From contig NZ_QMED01000032.1 of the NCBI RefSeq assembly GCF_003286125.1, positions 1-55,684 on the forward strand: DNA of 55,684 nucleotides. The letters run 5' to 3'. This DNA is from Algibacillus agarilyticus. Lineage in GTDB: Bacteria; Pseudomonadota; Gammaproteobacteria; Enterobacterales; Alteromonadaceae. A program made the position numbers and the translations under genes. Positions 31,106 through 39,863 of the stretch are shown one piece after another. The notes under the pieces are model-generated. The model saw nothing but the letters and a program-made list of their open reading frames with translations. It had not been told where the DNA came from and ran no database searches. Position 1 is the first letter of the stretch; every line of letters begins with the position of its first letter.

Positions 31106-32977
31106 GTGCAGGCTATTAACGATGCTTACGAAGTTTATAATATAGAAGGTTGGAGTGAGGGTTATTTTGCGATTGATGAGCGAGGTTATTTAACGGCACA
31201 ACCTCAAGCAGGCACTCAATCGCAAGCCTTTGTTCTTAATGAATTGGTTGAATCGTTAAAAGAATCTGGATTACGATTACCCATTTTAGTACGGTTTACT
31301 GACATACTGAAACATCGCGTTTCACGACTTTACACTGCCTTTAATCAAGCTAAAGAGCAACTTAAATACCAAGGCGATTATACTTTAGTTTATCCCATTA
31401 AAGTTAACCAGCAACACAGCGTTGTTGAGCATTTATTAGAAGCGACTCCGCGTATTGGATTAGAAGCTGGCAGTAAACCTGAGCTGTTGGCTATTCTGGG
31501 GGCGACAACTCAAACGCTATCTATTATTTGTAATGGCTATAAAGACGCAGAATTTTTAAAACTTGCTTTGATTGGCCAGCAAATGGGTCATGATGTCACT
31601 ATTGTTGTTGAGAAATTATCTGAGCTAGACACTTTAATTAGTGAAATAAAATCCACTGGCAAAACGCTTAATATTGGTATCCGTATTCGTTTGCATTCGG
31701 TCGGTAAGGGTAAATGGCAAAACACGGGCGGAGAGAAAGGCAAGTTTGGTTTAACCGCTCGTCAAGTGTTGCAAGCTATTGATAAGCTAAAAGCGGCGGG
31801 TTTATTAAACTTACTTAACCTTATCCATTTTCATATAGGCTCTCAAATAGCGAACATACGCGATATTCAAATCGCGATTAGAGAATGTGCGCGTTATTAC
31901 TGTGAGTTAAAAAAAACCGGTATTCCGATCACGACGGTTGATGTTGGCGGTGGTTTAGGTGTTGATTATGAAGGCAATGGTTCTCGTTCTTCTTGCTCAA
32001 TGAATTATAAAGTTGACGAATACGCACGTAATGTTTTGTCTGGTTTTGCTGAAATTTGTGATTTAGAAGAATTAAGTCACCCACATATTATTAGTGAATC
32101 AGGACGAGCATTAACGGCTCATCATGCGGTATTGATTACGGATGTTATTGATATTGAATCACCGCCAAAAGTGGATATAGCCTGTGCTGATGATGCGCCT
32201 TTAGTGACAAAAGACTTGGTGGCTTTAACTACACGTTTAAATACTAAAACGGCGCTAGAATGTTTCCATGATGCGGTACATTATTTTGTGGATGGCCAAA
32301 ATATGTTTTCTCTAGGCTTGCTTTCAATGCATGAGTGGGCTGATTTAGAAGCGCTTTACTTAAGCTTGCTGCAAAAGATAAAACCTTTACTCTCTTTAAA
32401 GTCGAATGCGCATCGTGATGTTTTGTATGAGTTAAATGAAAAACTAGCCCATAAGTTATTTTGTAATTTTTCACTGTTTCAATCTTTACCTGATGCGTGG
32501 GGAATTGAGCAAATCTTTCCTGTTGTCCCGTTGTCTCGATTAGCGCAACCTTTATCAATGCGGGTTATTATACAAGATATTACCTGTGATTCAGATGGGC
32601 AAATTAAACAGTATACCGATGAAATGGGGGTTGATACGTCTTTGCCTTTGCCTGCTTATCAGGGCGAACGTGATTACTACTTAGGCATGTTTATGGTTGG
32701 AGCTTATCAAGAAATCTTAGGTGATTATCATAACTTATTTGGCGACACTGATTCTGCTCATGTTGAGTTAGCGGCTGATGGAACCTGGCAAGTAACGGAT
32801 ATAATAAATGGTGAAACGGTTGCAGATGTGCTCGATATCGTACATTATGACATTTTGCGATTAAATAACAATTATCAAACATTGTTAAAACAATCTGGCT
32901 TGTCTGAAGACGAGCAGGCTAGTTGCTTTGCTTACTTGCAGGAAGGTATACAAGGTTATACTTATTTTGAAGAGTAA
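31106..32977 (+). CDS. speA: Biosynthetic arginine decarboxylase
   Basis: SpeA converts arginine to agmatine, which is then used for putrescine. It is a PLP enzyme of the alanine-racemase-fold decarboxylases. The 623 residues are close to the roughly 630-660 of the family. The PLP lysine is in YPIKVNQQHSVVEHLL. HFHIGSQIANI, VDVGGGLGVDYEGNGS and SESGRALTAHHAVLI follow. Translation starts at GTG 31106, chosen because AAGGAG lies 7 bases upstream and the protein start fits the family. It is divergent from speE. An unknown small gene follows after 78 bases. Confidence 0.95.
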   Translation: MQAINDAYEVYNIEGWSEGYFAIDERGYLTAQPQAGTQSQAFVLNELVESLKESGLRLPILVRFTDILKHRVSRLYTAFNQAKEQLKYQGDYTLVYPIKVNQQHSVVEHLLEATPRIGLEAGSKPELLAILGATTQTLSIICNGYKDAEFLKLALIGQQMGHDVTIVVEKLSELDTLISEIKSTGKTLNIGIRIRLHSVGKGKWQNTGGEKGKFGLTARQVLQAIDKLKAAGLLNLLNLIHFHIGSQIANIRDIQIAIRECARYYCELKKTGIPITTVDVGGGLGVDYEGNGSRSSCSMNYKVDEYARNVLSGFAEICDLEELSHPHIISESGRALTAHHAVLITDVIDIESPPKVDIACADDAPLVTKDLVALTTRLNTKTALECFHDAVHYFVDGQNMFSLGLLSMHEWADLEALYLSLLQKIKPLLSLKSNAHRDVLYELNEKLAHKLFCNFSLFQSLPDAWGIEQIFPVVPLSRLAQPLSMRVIIQDITCDSDGQIKQYTDEMGVDTSLPLPAYQGERDYYLGMFMVGAYQEILGDYHNLFGDTDSAHVELAADGTWQVTDIINGETVADVLDIVHYDILRLNNNYQTLLKQSGLSEDEQASCFAYLQEGIQGYTYFEE

Positions 32978-33055
32978 GATAAATTCTTAACGACAATAAG
33001 TGAGCCAATTTATTCACGTAGATTAATTGGTTTACATAATAAAAAAATAATAATT

Positions 33056-33319
33056 ATGAACACTATTGCACAAGCTCACCTTGCGGTTATTAACGAGGCT
33101 GTTGCTCATGCTCGTAAAGTATTACGAGGAACAGAAAATAAAATCGTAGCCCTCGATTTATTAAAAGCGGCTCAAGCGGTTCCTAAACATATTAGTCGTT
33201 TTTCGACTGATAATGAGACGTTTATCAAACAATACTATCAACAACATGATGATAAATGGGGCAACTCGAGTATTTCGTTAATTGATATTTACTATTCAAG
33301 TTTATCCGGTGTTGAATAG
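33056..33319 (+). CDS. Hypothetical 87-residue protein
   Basis: I do not recognise this protein. It is small, soluble and helix-rich at the N-terminus (MNTIAQAHLAVINEAVAHARKVL is amphipathic). It carries many polar residues after position 55 (YYQQHDDKWGN) and no signal peptide, cysteine or membrane helix. The codon use looks like its neighbours. There is no clear ribosome site before the ATG, which lowers confidence. It lies 78 bases after speA and 83 before tusA on the same strand, so it may be a passenger of either transcript. Confidence 0.55.
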   Translation: MNTIAQAHLAVINEAVAHARKVLRGTENKIVALDLLKAAQAVPKHISRFSTDNETFIKQYYQQHDDKWGNSSISLIDIYYSSLSGVE

Positions 33320-33402
33320 TTAAATTTATTACGTTTATTAATATTTGCCTATAGTGTAAATAGATTTACAATGGCGGTTATAAATTAATAGTCGTCGTTG
33401 TT

Positions 33403-33660
33403 ATGTCATTACATTCTCTTTTATTTTCTCAAGCCGATCATGATCTGGATGCAATGGGTTTACGTTGCCCAGAACCGGTTATGATGGTACGAGTTTCGAT
33501 GCGCCAATTAAAAACCGGTAATACGTTACTTGTTAAAGCTGATGATCCTTCTACTACTCGTGATATTCCAAGTTTTTGTCGGTTTATGGATCATGAGTTA
33601 GTTGCCATGCAAACCGATGAAAAACCCTTCTTGTATTTAATCAAAAAAGGTTTAGGTTAG
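33403..33660 (+). CDS. tusA: Sulfur carrier protein TusA
   Basis: TusA takes persulfide sulfur from IscS and relays it for 2-thiolation of tRNA wobble uridine. The 85-residue protein has the family motif [16 protein letters not shown] with active Cys22, then [17 protein letters not shown] and HELVA, close to E. coli TusA (81 residues). The MFS transporter begins 5 bases after its stop, so the two are likely co-translated. TusA fits the many tRNA-modifying genes of this window. Confidence 0.96.
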   Translation: MSLHSLLFSQADHDLDAMGLRCPEPVMMVRVSMRQLKTGNTLLVKADDPSTTRDIPSFCRFMDHELVAMQTDEKPFLYLIKKGLG

Positions 33661-33665
33661 CGCTT

Positions 33666-34898
33666 TTGAATAGCTCAACCTCTACTGATGCTTATAAAAT
33701 ATTAATCGTTACATTGCTGGTTACTTTTATTAGCATATTAGGTATTGCGTTACCTTATCCTATTTTAGCCCCGCTTTTTTCTGAATTTTCAGATAATGCA
33801 TTGACTCAATTTTATGGTTTTCCGCCAACAATCTTATTAGCCATTGCGCTAGCCGTTTATCCTTTAGGTGTGTTGTTCGGTAGCTCATTTATCGGTGCTT
33901 TGTCAGATGTTTTTGGTCGCAAATCCATTTTAACCGTATCATTATGTTTAGCCGCAATAGGGTATTTGTTTAGTGCTTGGGCTATTTATATTGAGCATTA
34001 TGGCTTGTTTGTTTTAGCGCGATTATTAACGGGTGTGTGTGAAGGCAATATGGCGGTTTGTCGAGCTATTGCTTTAGATCTTCATCCCCAAATAGATAAA
34101 ACACGTTCGATGTCTTTCATTAATGCCTCCATTTACAGTGGCTATTTACTTGGCCCTTTATTAGGTGGTTATTTAATGCAATTTGGTGCTGATATCGCTT
34201 TTTTATTTGCGGGGTGCACGGTATTGCTCGCGATGACGGTGGTTCGAGTATTAATGTCTAATACGGAATCTAAGTGCTCATTTAGTTGGCTGCAGTTACG
34301 ACAAAAAATTTATTCAACACACTCATTTGGTTTGTTAAATGATTTGTCATTAAGGCCTTTTATTATCGCTTATTTTTTATTGGGGATGGGTATTAATAGT
34401 CTGTACCAATATTTCCCACTTTGGTTAGTGACTGATTTTTCTATATCTAGCATGCAAATCGGTATTACCACCGCTGTTTTAACTTTTTCAATGGTGTTAT
34501 CAAGTCTTTTTTTTGTCCCTAAATTTAAAGTTGCTTTGGGTTTTAAGTTTGGCATTCCACTTAGTCTGTTCATTTTAAGCGTGTTATTAATATCAATGGG
34601 GTGGTTTGGTTATGCGTTTACATTTTGGTTTGTATTTCCAATTACCGGAGTTGTTATTGCGTTAGTTAATGGCTTGATACCGGTATATTTTTCAGAGCAT
34701 TTTCACCAAAATGCGCAAGGGCGTTTAATGGGCTTACTGACGGCTACTTTTTGTTTGGCCAACGTTGTGATGGCAATGTTGGGCGGTTTAGTTGCCTTGA
34801 TCGCCCCTGTTTTTGCTATTAATGTTGGCGGGCTTTTAGTGATGTGTGCGGCTATTTTGTATTTTTATTTTATTGCTGCCGAATCGAAAAATAAATAG
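33666..34898 (+). CDS. Major facilitator superfamily transporter, TetA-like
   Basis: A 410-residue membrane protein with about 12 hydrophobic helices in two halves. The first helix (ILIVTLLVTFISILGIALPYPILAPLF) and the loop 2-3 motif GALSDVFGRKS are typical of drug-efflux MFS members. ARLLTGVCEGNMAVCRA follows in helix 4-5. The substrate is unknown. It starts at TTG 33666, 5 bases after tusA, since no other start exists near the natural N-terminus. TTG may reduce its expression. It may export a small compound, but nothing in the context names one. Confidence 0.82.
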   Translation: MNSSTSTDAYKILIVTLLVTFISILGIALPYPILAPLFSEFSDNALTQFYGFPPTILLAIALAVYPLGVLFGSSFIGALSDVFGRKSILTVSLCLAAIGYLFSAWAIYIEHYGLFVLARLLTGVCEGNMAVCRAIALDLHPQIDKTRSMSFINASIYSGYLLGPLLGGYLMQFGADIAFLFAGCTVLLAMTVVRVLMSNTESKCSFSWLQLRQKIYSTHSFGLLNDLSLRPFIIAYFLLGMGINSLYQYFPLWLVTDFSISSMQIGITTAVLTFSMVLSSLFFVPKFKVALGFKFGIPLSLFILSVLLISMGWFGYAFTFWFVFPITGVVIALVNGLIPVYFSEHFHQNAQGRLMGLLTATFCLANVVMAMLGGLVALIAPVFAINVGGLLVMCAAILYFYFIAAESKNK

Positions 34899-35247
34899 CG
34901 TATGTCTTACAGTAATTGTGACAAGGTCGACTTCATTTTATTTTGACATTAAGTAAAATGATTGAAGTTAGCTATTACAGACTGAATGTTTGCTTCAAAC
35001 TAAATTATTTCGCAATGTATGTATTTTGCATTGTAATATTCATGTTTATGTCATTATTTTCTATTAACTTAATTATTTATTTTAAACAAGAACCATTTTG
35101 GGAAAATGAGAATATAGACGTAAAACAGGTCTGAGTTAATCCGGCAATAAATAACAATCTTTTAATTTGTTAGATTATTGTACCGTTAATGATGCTGTTA
35201 ATCAGGGTGCGTGTAAACGCAAGATTACTTTTACAAGGGGATGTGCT
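34899..35247. other. Intergenic stretch without a credible gene
   Basis: About 350 bases between the MFS gene and a small acidic ORF. It holds one poor frame (34943-35134, TTG start, one hydrophobic segment, no ribosome site) and no obvious terminator or repeat. AT-rich promoter-like sequence is likely but cannot be placed. Confidence 0.5.
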
Positions 35248-35430
35248 ATGTGGTTTTCAAATAAAATAAATAAAGATGACTTGTCTTTAGATGGCGATGA
35301 TCGCATCTGGGATGTTTTATTCAACGGTGTCAGTTTGATTGATGAAACAGAAGACGAATTGGATTTTATTTTTCACTCTACCAAAGACGAAGCAGATACG
35401 GATGAGCAATCTCGTTCATTTGTTAAATAA
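35248..35430 (+). CDS. Hypothetical small acidic protein, 60 residues
   Basis: I do not recognise this protein. A longer frame begins at 35167 with TTG, but ATG 35248 is chosen because AAGGGG lies 7 bases upstream, a strong ribosome site. The protein begins MWFSNKINKDD and is rich in Asp and Glu (over a third of the residues from 10 to 53), with no membrane helix. It is most likely a soluble regulator or binding protein, but that is only a guess from composition. The neighbour 128 bases downstream is another small unknown. Confidence 0.6.
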   Translation: MWFSNKINKDDLSLDGDDRIWDVLFNGVSLIDETEDELDFIFHSTKDEADTDEQSRSFVK

Positions 35431-35557
35431 CGCTTGTTTAGGGTTGAATAGCATAGTTGAGTGTTCGTCACATTAATTTTATTGCTCAACTGGTACTTTA
35501 TTTGCTTAGCTAATGATAACTATCGTTACTGTCAAAATATTGAACCAGAGGTAAAGT

Positions 35558-35821
35558 ATGATTAATTTACAGACAAACAACCCTTTTTCTAGCATTGTTC
35601 AGCCTGCTATCTCGCAATCGTCAACTTCACCCTCATCTGCTACTCGCGAGTCTGATCATTCAACAGCTTCGCCTATAAACTCAAATATAGGTTCAAAGTT
35701 GTCTCCTCAACAAGCATTACAACTTTCTCAACAGTTATCTAATACTGAAGCAAGTCAGCTTTTTAATGCAGGTGCTAACCGAGTAACAGGTTATGCTGAA
35801 GCGTTAAGTTTAATCGATTAA
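35558..35821 (+). CDS. Hypothetical 87-residue Ser/Gln-rich protein
   Basis: I do not recognise this protein. Residues 1-45 are low-complexity and disordered-looking (Ser, Thr, Pro, Asn; for example SQSSTSPSSATRES). Residues 48-87 are a predicted helical end, QQALQLSQQLSNTEASQLFNAG. There is no signal peptide. An AGAGG ribosome site lies 6 bases before the ATG, so translation is likely. It resembles flagellar or chemotaxis accessory small proteins only in composition, so no function is offered. Confidence 0.6.
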   Translation: MINLQTNNPFSSIVQPAISQSSTSPSSATRESDHSTASPINSNIGSKLSPQQALQLSQQLSNTEASQLFNAGANRVTGYAEALSLID

Positions 35822-36016
35822 TTATTGTATTCTTAAACCCATACCTAATGCAGTCTTAGGCGAAAAGAGTTATTAGCAGTGGATTTATAATCTATAGTTG
35901 AGGTTAAGTAGATGGTGCGATATTTGCGAAGTACTAATGTATGCTTGTTAGTGTATGGTGCTGCGAGTGTTAGGGAATAATTAAAGAGTGGCTTATTTAA
36001 GTTATTTAGTTGATAC

Positions 36017-36055
36017 ATTATCAGCTAAGCACGGTTCATCGTGTTAGCTGATAAT
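36017..36055. terminator. Long hairpin downstream of galU
   Basis: ATTATCAGCTAA (36017-36028) pairs with TTAGCTGATAAT (36044-36055), with a further CACG/CGTG inside after one bulged base and a 6-base loop. It sits 11 bases from the galU stop (minus strand). There is no strong T run on the minus side, so it may terminate weakly or protect the mRNA end. Confidence 0.55.
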
Positions 36056-36066
36056 TATAGTTTAGC

Positions 36067-36972
36067 TTATAATTTTACTGATTGGATATATTGAGTGAAT
36101 GCATCACCATAAACTTTATGACGCATGCTGTATTCAACAAAGGCGGTCATGTAGCCTAATTTGTTTCCACAATCATGGCTCTTACCGGTCATGTAGTATG
36201 CATTAACTGACTCCCAGTCCATTAACGTCGCAATCGCATCGGTTAATTGAATTTCATCACCTGCACCAACGGGGGTTTTTTCTAAAATATCCCAAATATC
36301 GGCTGATAACACATAACGTCCAACAACCGCTAAATTTGAAGGTGCATCTTCTAAATCGGGTTTTTCTACCATACCAATCATTTTTACTGATTCGCCAGCG
36401 GCTAAACTCGCGCCATCTAAATCCACAACGCCGTATTTATTAACATCGGCTTCTGGCACGGCTTCAACCATAATTTGACTAACGCCCGTTTCATTATATA
36501 AACGAACCATTTCAGCTAAGTTGTCTGTTTTAAGGTTTGATGCCGCGTCGTCGATAAGTACATCCGGTAATACAACAACAAAAGGGGCTTTACCCACAAG
36601 AGGGCGAGCGCATGAAATTGCATGCCCTAAGCCTTTAGCTTCGCCTTGACGCACGTGCATTATCGTTACATCTTTAGGGCAAATGTTTTGTACTTCTTCA
36701 AGTAATTGACGTTTTACACGTTTTTCTAGAATTGACTCTAATTCAAAACTTTTATCAAAATGATTTTCAATTGAATTTTTACTTGAGTGGGTCACAAGGA
36801 TTATTTCTTTAATGCCTGACGCAATTAACTCGGTCACCACGTATTGAATAAGCGGCTTATCTGCAATGGTCAGCATTTCTTTTGGGATTGCTTTAGATGC
36901 CGGTAGCATGCGTGTACCTAAACCGGCCACAGGGATAATTGCTTTTCTGATTTTTTGGGTTTTATTGCTCAT
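36067..36972 (-). CDS. galU: UTP-glucose-1-phosphate uridylyltransferase
   Basis: GalU makes UDP-glucose from UTP and glucose-1-phosphate for envelope sugars. It has 301 residues (E. coli 302). The nucleotidyltransferase motif is [20 protein letters not shown], with [10 protein letters not shown] and [19 protein letters not shown] following. An AAAGGA ribosome site precedes the ATG. It is divergent from the periplasmic ligase gene. With glgC it competes for glucose-1-phosphate, one for glycogen and one for envelope polymers. Confidence 0.96.
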   Translation of the reverse strand: MSNKTQKIRKAIIPVAGLGTRMLPASKAIPKEMLTIADKPLIQYVVTELIASGIKEIILVTHSSKNSIENHFDKSFELESILEKRVKRQLLEEVQNICPKDVTIMHVRQGEAKGLGHAISCARPLVGKAPFVVVLPDVLIDDAASNLKTDNLAEMVRLYNETGVSQIMVEAVPEADVNKYGVVDLDGASLAAGESVKMIGMVEKPDLEDAPSNLAVVGRYVLSADIWDILEKTPVGAGDEIQLTDAIATLMDWESVNAYYMTGKSHDCGNKLGYMTAFVEYSMRHKVYGDAFTQYIQSVKL

Positions 36973-37211
36973 TATAGGATTCCTTTATATATGTCCTAAC
37001 CTATTTACCAAAAGAGTCGAATGGATTTTTTTGGCCTGCTTTAAATTAAAAGTGAACTGACTATACGTCACTATTCAGCAATTAATTTTTCTATTGTTAT
37101 GTGAGTATCAAATCACATATCTAATAGACTATATCAGCAAAAAAAAAAATTATCATGAAAGATTTATGTCGACTAAACTGTATATGTAAAGGGATTTAAA
37201 TATGGAATAAC

Positions 37212-38102
37212 ATGCGTACTTATACATCGTTTAATTTGTTTGTTTTGTTTTTGGGTACGATGGCTTTTTTAGTCTCGTCATCCTTGTTAGCAAAATCAAT
37301 ACAGCCCGCACCCGTAACGCTGGCAAAAAAATATGCAAAGCAAAACCCTATCGGTCATTATTTAGTGAGTGAAAAATATGATGGGGTTAGAGCATTTTGG
37401 AATGGCGAATATTTTACGACCCGTAACGGGCATAAAATAAATGTACCAAGCGAATTAATAAAGTCTATGCCTGAAGTCACGTTGGATGGCGAGCTTTGGT
37501 TAGGTTACAACCAGTTTGATCAAATATCAGGGTTGGTTCGTCGACATAAAAGTACATTAATTGAATGGCAATTTGTGCAATATCGGGTATTTGATGCACC
37601 GGATATATCGGGTGATTTTTATCAACGTTATCTTAAATATAAAACCATCATTGAAGACATAAACATTCCATTTTTACGTGTTGTCGAACAAAAAAAATTA
37701 CATGATCAAACCGAGTTATATCAATGGCTTGATAATGTCATTTTATTGGGCGGTGAAGGACTCATGTTACGCGATATCCATGCCGATTATCACGCTGGGC
37801 GTCATGACAGTTTGCTTAAATTAAAGCGGCATGACGATGCTGAAGCGGTTGTTATTGGTTATATTGCCGCTAAAGGCAAATACAAAGGGCAAGTGGGTTC
37901 GTTATTGGTTAAAAATGCGCAAGGTTTAACGTTTAAGGTTGGCTCTGGTTTAACGGATGAAAACAGGCTTAATCCACCAGCCATCGGTACAGTAATAACG
38001 TATCGTTATTCTGGGTTTACCGCTAAAGGTTTACCGCGTTTTCCCCGCTTTTGGCGTGTGCGAAAAAAGCTCTGTCAGTCTGAACATAACGAATGTCGTT
38101 AA
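37212..38102 (+). CDS. ligE: Periplasmic ATP-dependent DNA ligase (LigE type)
   Basis: An ATP-dependent DNA ligase of 296 residues with an N-terminal secretion signal (hydrophobic FNLFVLFLGTMAFLVSSSLLAKS; cleavage likely after LLA). The nucleotidyltransferase motif SEKYDGVRAFW carries the lysine that is adenylated. LDGELWLG, GEGLMLRD and LKLKRHDDAEAVVIGY are further ligase motifs, and a short OB-fold end follows. There are no DNA-binding accessory domains. This fits the minimal LigE ligases of gammaproteobacteria, thought to act in the periplasm, for example on DNA taken up. Periplasmic export is inferred from the signal. It stands alone between galU and zur. Confidence 0.88.
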   Translation: MRTYTSFNLFVLFLGTMAFLVSSSLLAKSIQPAPVTLAKKYAKQNPIGHYLVSEKYDGVRAFWNGEYFTTRNGHKINVPSELIKSMPEVTLDGELWLGYNQFDQISGLVRRHKSTLIEWQFVQYRVFDAPDISGDFYQRYLKYKTIIEDINIPFLRVVEQKKLHDQTELYQWLDNVILLGGEGLMLRDIHADYHAGRHDSLLKLKRHDDAEAVVIGYIAAKGKYKGQVGSLLVKNAQGLTFKVGSGLTDENRLNPPAIGTVITYRYSGFTAKGLPRFPRFWRVRKKLCQSEHNECR

Positions 38103-38137
38103 CTTGGAGCTGATACTGCGTATTACTTATTCATACT

Positions 38138-38160
38138 TATACCCAAGTGACTTGGGTATA
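38138..38160. repeat. Near-perfect palindrome between ligE and zur
   Basis: TATACCCAAGT-G-ACTTGGGTATA: two 11-base arms around one base, between the convergent ligE and zur stops. There is no T run on either side, so it is more likely a palindromic intergenic repeat (ACCCAAGT types are common in Vibrio and relatives, from memory) than a classical terminator. Confidence 0.6.
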
Positions 38161-38172
38161 TTCGCTTTTAGT

Positions 38173-38616
38173 TTAATCCGTTTCTTTAGCGCAATTTTTA
38201 CAACAACCATGTAATTCTATTGTCGGGTGCTTAACCACGAAGCCTAAACTTGCGGCTACTTCATCTATTTTGGCTTCAATTTGGCTTGAATCAATCTCTT
38301 TTATATCGCCACACTCATCACAAATAAGTAATTGTGCTGGGTGTTGCTCAGAAAAGTGATTACACATAACAAATGCGTTGTCTGATTCTACTTTATGCAC
38401 AAACCCTTGAGTCATTAAAAACTCAAGTGCTCTATAAATGGTGGGTGGCTTAGCTTTAGGATCGAGTAATTGTAATTGCTGCAGTAAATCATATGCACCA
38501 ATGGCACGATCTGTTTTTGCTAATAAGTTGAATACTTGTTCGCGTGCAAGCGTAAATCTTACGCCTCGGCTCTCACATAATTTTTGAGCTTGAATTAATT
38601 TTTGTGCTGGGCTCAT
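38173..38616 (-). CDS. zur: Zinc uptake regulator Zur (Fur family)
   Basis: Zur represses zinc uptake genes when zinc is plentiful. The 147-residue protein has a winged-helix N-terminus (RGVRFTLAREQVF, KPPTIYRALEFLMTQGFVHKVES). The C-terminal dimer part has two CxxC pairs (CDECGD and CKNC) and a His-rich stretch. The wording AKPPTIYRALEFL and FVHKVES is the Zur rather than the Fur type. Its own control is not visible. The bamE gene lies upstream on the same strand with 219 bases between. Confidence 0.92.
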   Translation of the reverse strand: MSPAQKLIQAQKLCESRGVRFTLAREQVFNLLAKTDRAIGAYDLLQQLQLLDPKAKPPTIYRALEFLMTQGFVHKVESDNAFVMCNHFSEQHPAQLLICDECGDIKEIDSSQIEAKIDEVAASLGFVVKHPTIELHGCCKNCAKETD

Positions 38617-38793
38617 TATCTATCCCTTAAACCGAAAGCTGAAGTTTATCTTAAATTTGCGCTTTGCACAGCATCTTCTTAGCTATTTATGTTTTAGATT
38701 AATGATCAAAGTAGCGGGAGCAATCTATTTTTTGGGAATGCGTATGGGGAGCGTAATAGGTAGCCGTGGATAAATACATGGTTAGTTCATTTT

Positions 38794-38835
38794 AATAAAT
38801 CAGCCAAGGTAACCTGGCTGATTTATTGTTTGTTT
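38794..38835 (+). terminator. Hairpin terminator between zur and bamE
   Basis: A stem of about 15 bp, AATAAATCAGCCA.GG / CC.GGCTGATTTATT, has loop TAA and is followed on the plus strand by GTTTGTTTTT. It is 9 bases past the bamE stop on the minus strand, so it probably ends bamE. The better T run, however, is on the plus side, where no gene is seen. Confidence 0.75.
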
Positions 38836-39177
38836 TTATATATTTAAAGGTTGGTCAAACTCTTCTGGTTTTGTGTAATCACCTTTTAAATCGAGTAATA
38901 AACCCTCTTTAAAGGTTAATATCAGTTCTTTACGCTTATTATCACCGTTGCCATAACGTACTTCATAAATGTAATACCAAGTATCTTGCTTAAAAGCATC
39001 ACTTATGACGGGTTTGCCTAACACGAAGATAACTTGTTCGTATGACATAGACACACGCAATTTATCGATAGCGGTTTGCTCTAAAAAGTTTCCTTGTAGA
39101 ACGTTAATTTTATATGCACATGCGCTTAATAAAATAGCTAAAGCGAAAGTCATACAGATGTTTTTAATTGATTTCAT
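38836..39177 (-). CDS. bamE: Outer membrane assembly lipoprotein BamE
   Basis: BamE is a small outer-membrane lipoprotein of the Bam complex, which inserts beta-barrel proteins. Of its 113 residues, the first ~20 are a lipoprotein signal with lipobox LLSAC, so Cys20 is the likely lipidated residue. The SmpA/OmlA pattern follows (YKINVLQGNFLEQTAIDKLRVSMSYEQVIFVLGKPVISDAF, in shorter runs). DTWYYIYEVRYG completes the BamE fold. It is transcribed toward zur, with a hairpin terminator right after its stop. Confidence 0.93.
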   Translation of the reverse strand: MKSIKNICMTFALAILLSACAYKINVLQGNFLEQTAIDKLRVSMSYEQVIFVLGKPVISDAFKQDTWYYIYEVRYGNGDNKRKELILTFKEGLLLDLKGDYTKPEEFDQPLNI

Positions 39178-39263
39178 AAGTGATTCGGTCTACTTGTTAT
39201 AACTTGCGCTGGATAATAGCGAAGTTAGACGGATTAATGAAGTTATTCATGCGTCATCCGTTA

Positions 39264-39755
39264 TTACATTTCAAGGGCGAGATCTTTAATTGCACCCTCG
39301 AAGTTAATTGTTTCTATGCCATTATCGTTAAATTTAATAACGATTTGCACTGTTTTGTTTTCAAATAAATATTTTTTCCCATTAAGCGATAATTCATAAT
39401 GTCCTTTAATATTACGGTTTGGGGCTTTAGTCAGTTTGATATTATGTTCGCCTAGTTGGTAATCAAATTCTTTGAAGTAACCTTGACCAAACTCTTGCAC
39501 CCAAGCAAAATCATTTTTTTGTAGTAAAACCGCAATTGAATATCGTTCAGGGGCTTGTGATGTTGCCATTTTATAAGGCCCCGCAGAAAAATACATTTCT
39601 CCGTTAGTGGGTTTTAATGAAAAGTTAAAGTTAACATTTTTAGTGACTCCTGTAGGGTAAGTTATTGTTGCTTTACCTGGAATATCAAACTCAGCAAAAC
39701 AAGCAAAACTAAGCAAAGATGTTAATGTTAAAAGTAAAACCGCTATTTTTTTCAT
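39264..39755 (-). CDS. Hypothetical secreted protein
   Basis: I do not recognise this protein. Of 163 residues, the first ~21 form a clear signal peptide (MKKIAVLLLTLTSLLSFACFA, cleavage likely before EFD). The mature part is predicted mostly beta-strand (GKATITYPTGVTKNVNFNFSL, in short alternating patterns) with no cysteine. It is likely periplasmic, on the evidence of the signal. It has its own likely transcription unit between bamE and the PriC-like gene. No function is offered. Confidence 0.75.
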   Translation of the reverse strand: MKKIAVLLLTLTSLLSFACFAEFDIPGKATITYPTGVTKNVNFNFSLKPTNGEMYFSAGPYKMATSQAPERYSIAVLLQKNDFAWVQEFGQGYFKEFDYQLGEHNIKLTKAPNRNIKGHYELSLNGKKYLFENKTVQIVIKFNDNGIETINFEGAIKDLALEM

Positions 39756-39850
39756 AAATGAATAACTTTTTATAAATCGTATACAGTAAACTTAGCTGAA
39801 AATATTCAATAAACCTAAATCTACTCTGGTTTAACCTTTAATTATTAATA

Positions 39851-39863
39851 AAACACGCCCTAG
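39851..39863. repeat. 13-base copy of the MITE end
   Basis: AAACACGCCCTAG is identical to the right end of the element at 1743-2058 (2048-2060). It overlaps the stop codon of the PriC-like gene. No second end is seen nearby, so it is a possible relic of a former insertion. Confidence 0.3.

Noticed and set aside
34943-35134. 63-residue frame with one hydrophobic segment
   Set aside because: TTG start, no ribosome site, composition driven by AT-rich DNA. Kept only as a remark in the intergenic entry.
35167-35247. N-terminal extension of the 60-residue acidic gene
   Set aside because: TTG start without a ribosome site, while ATG 35248 has AAGGGG at the right distance.
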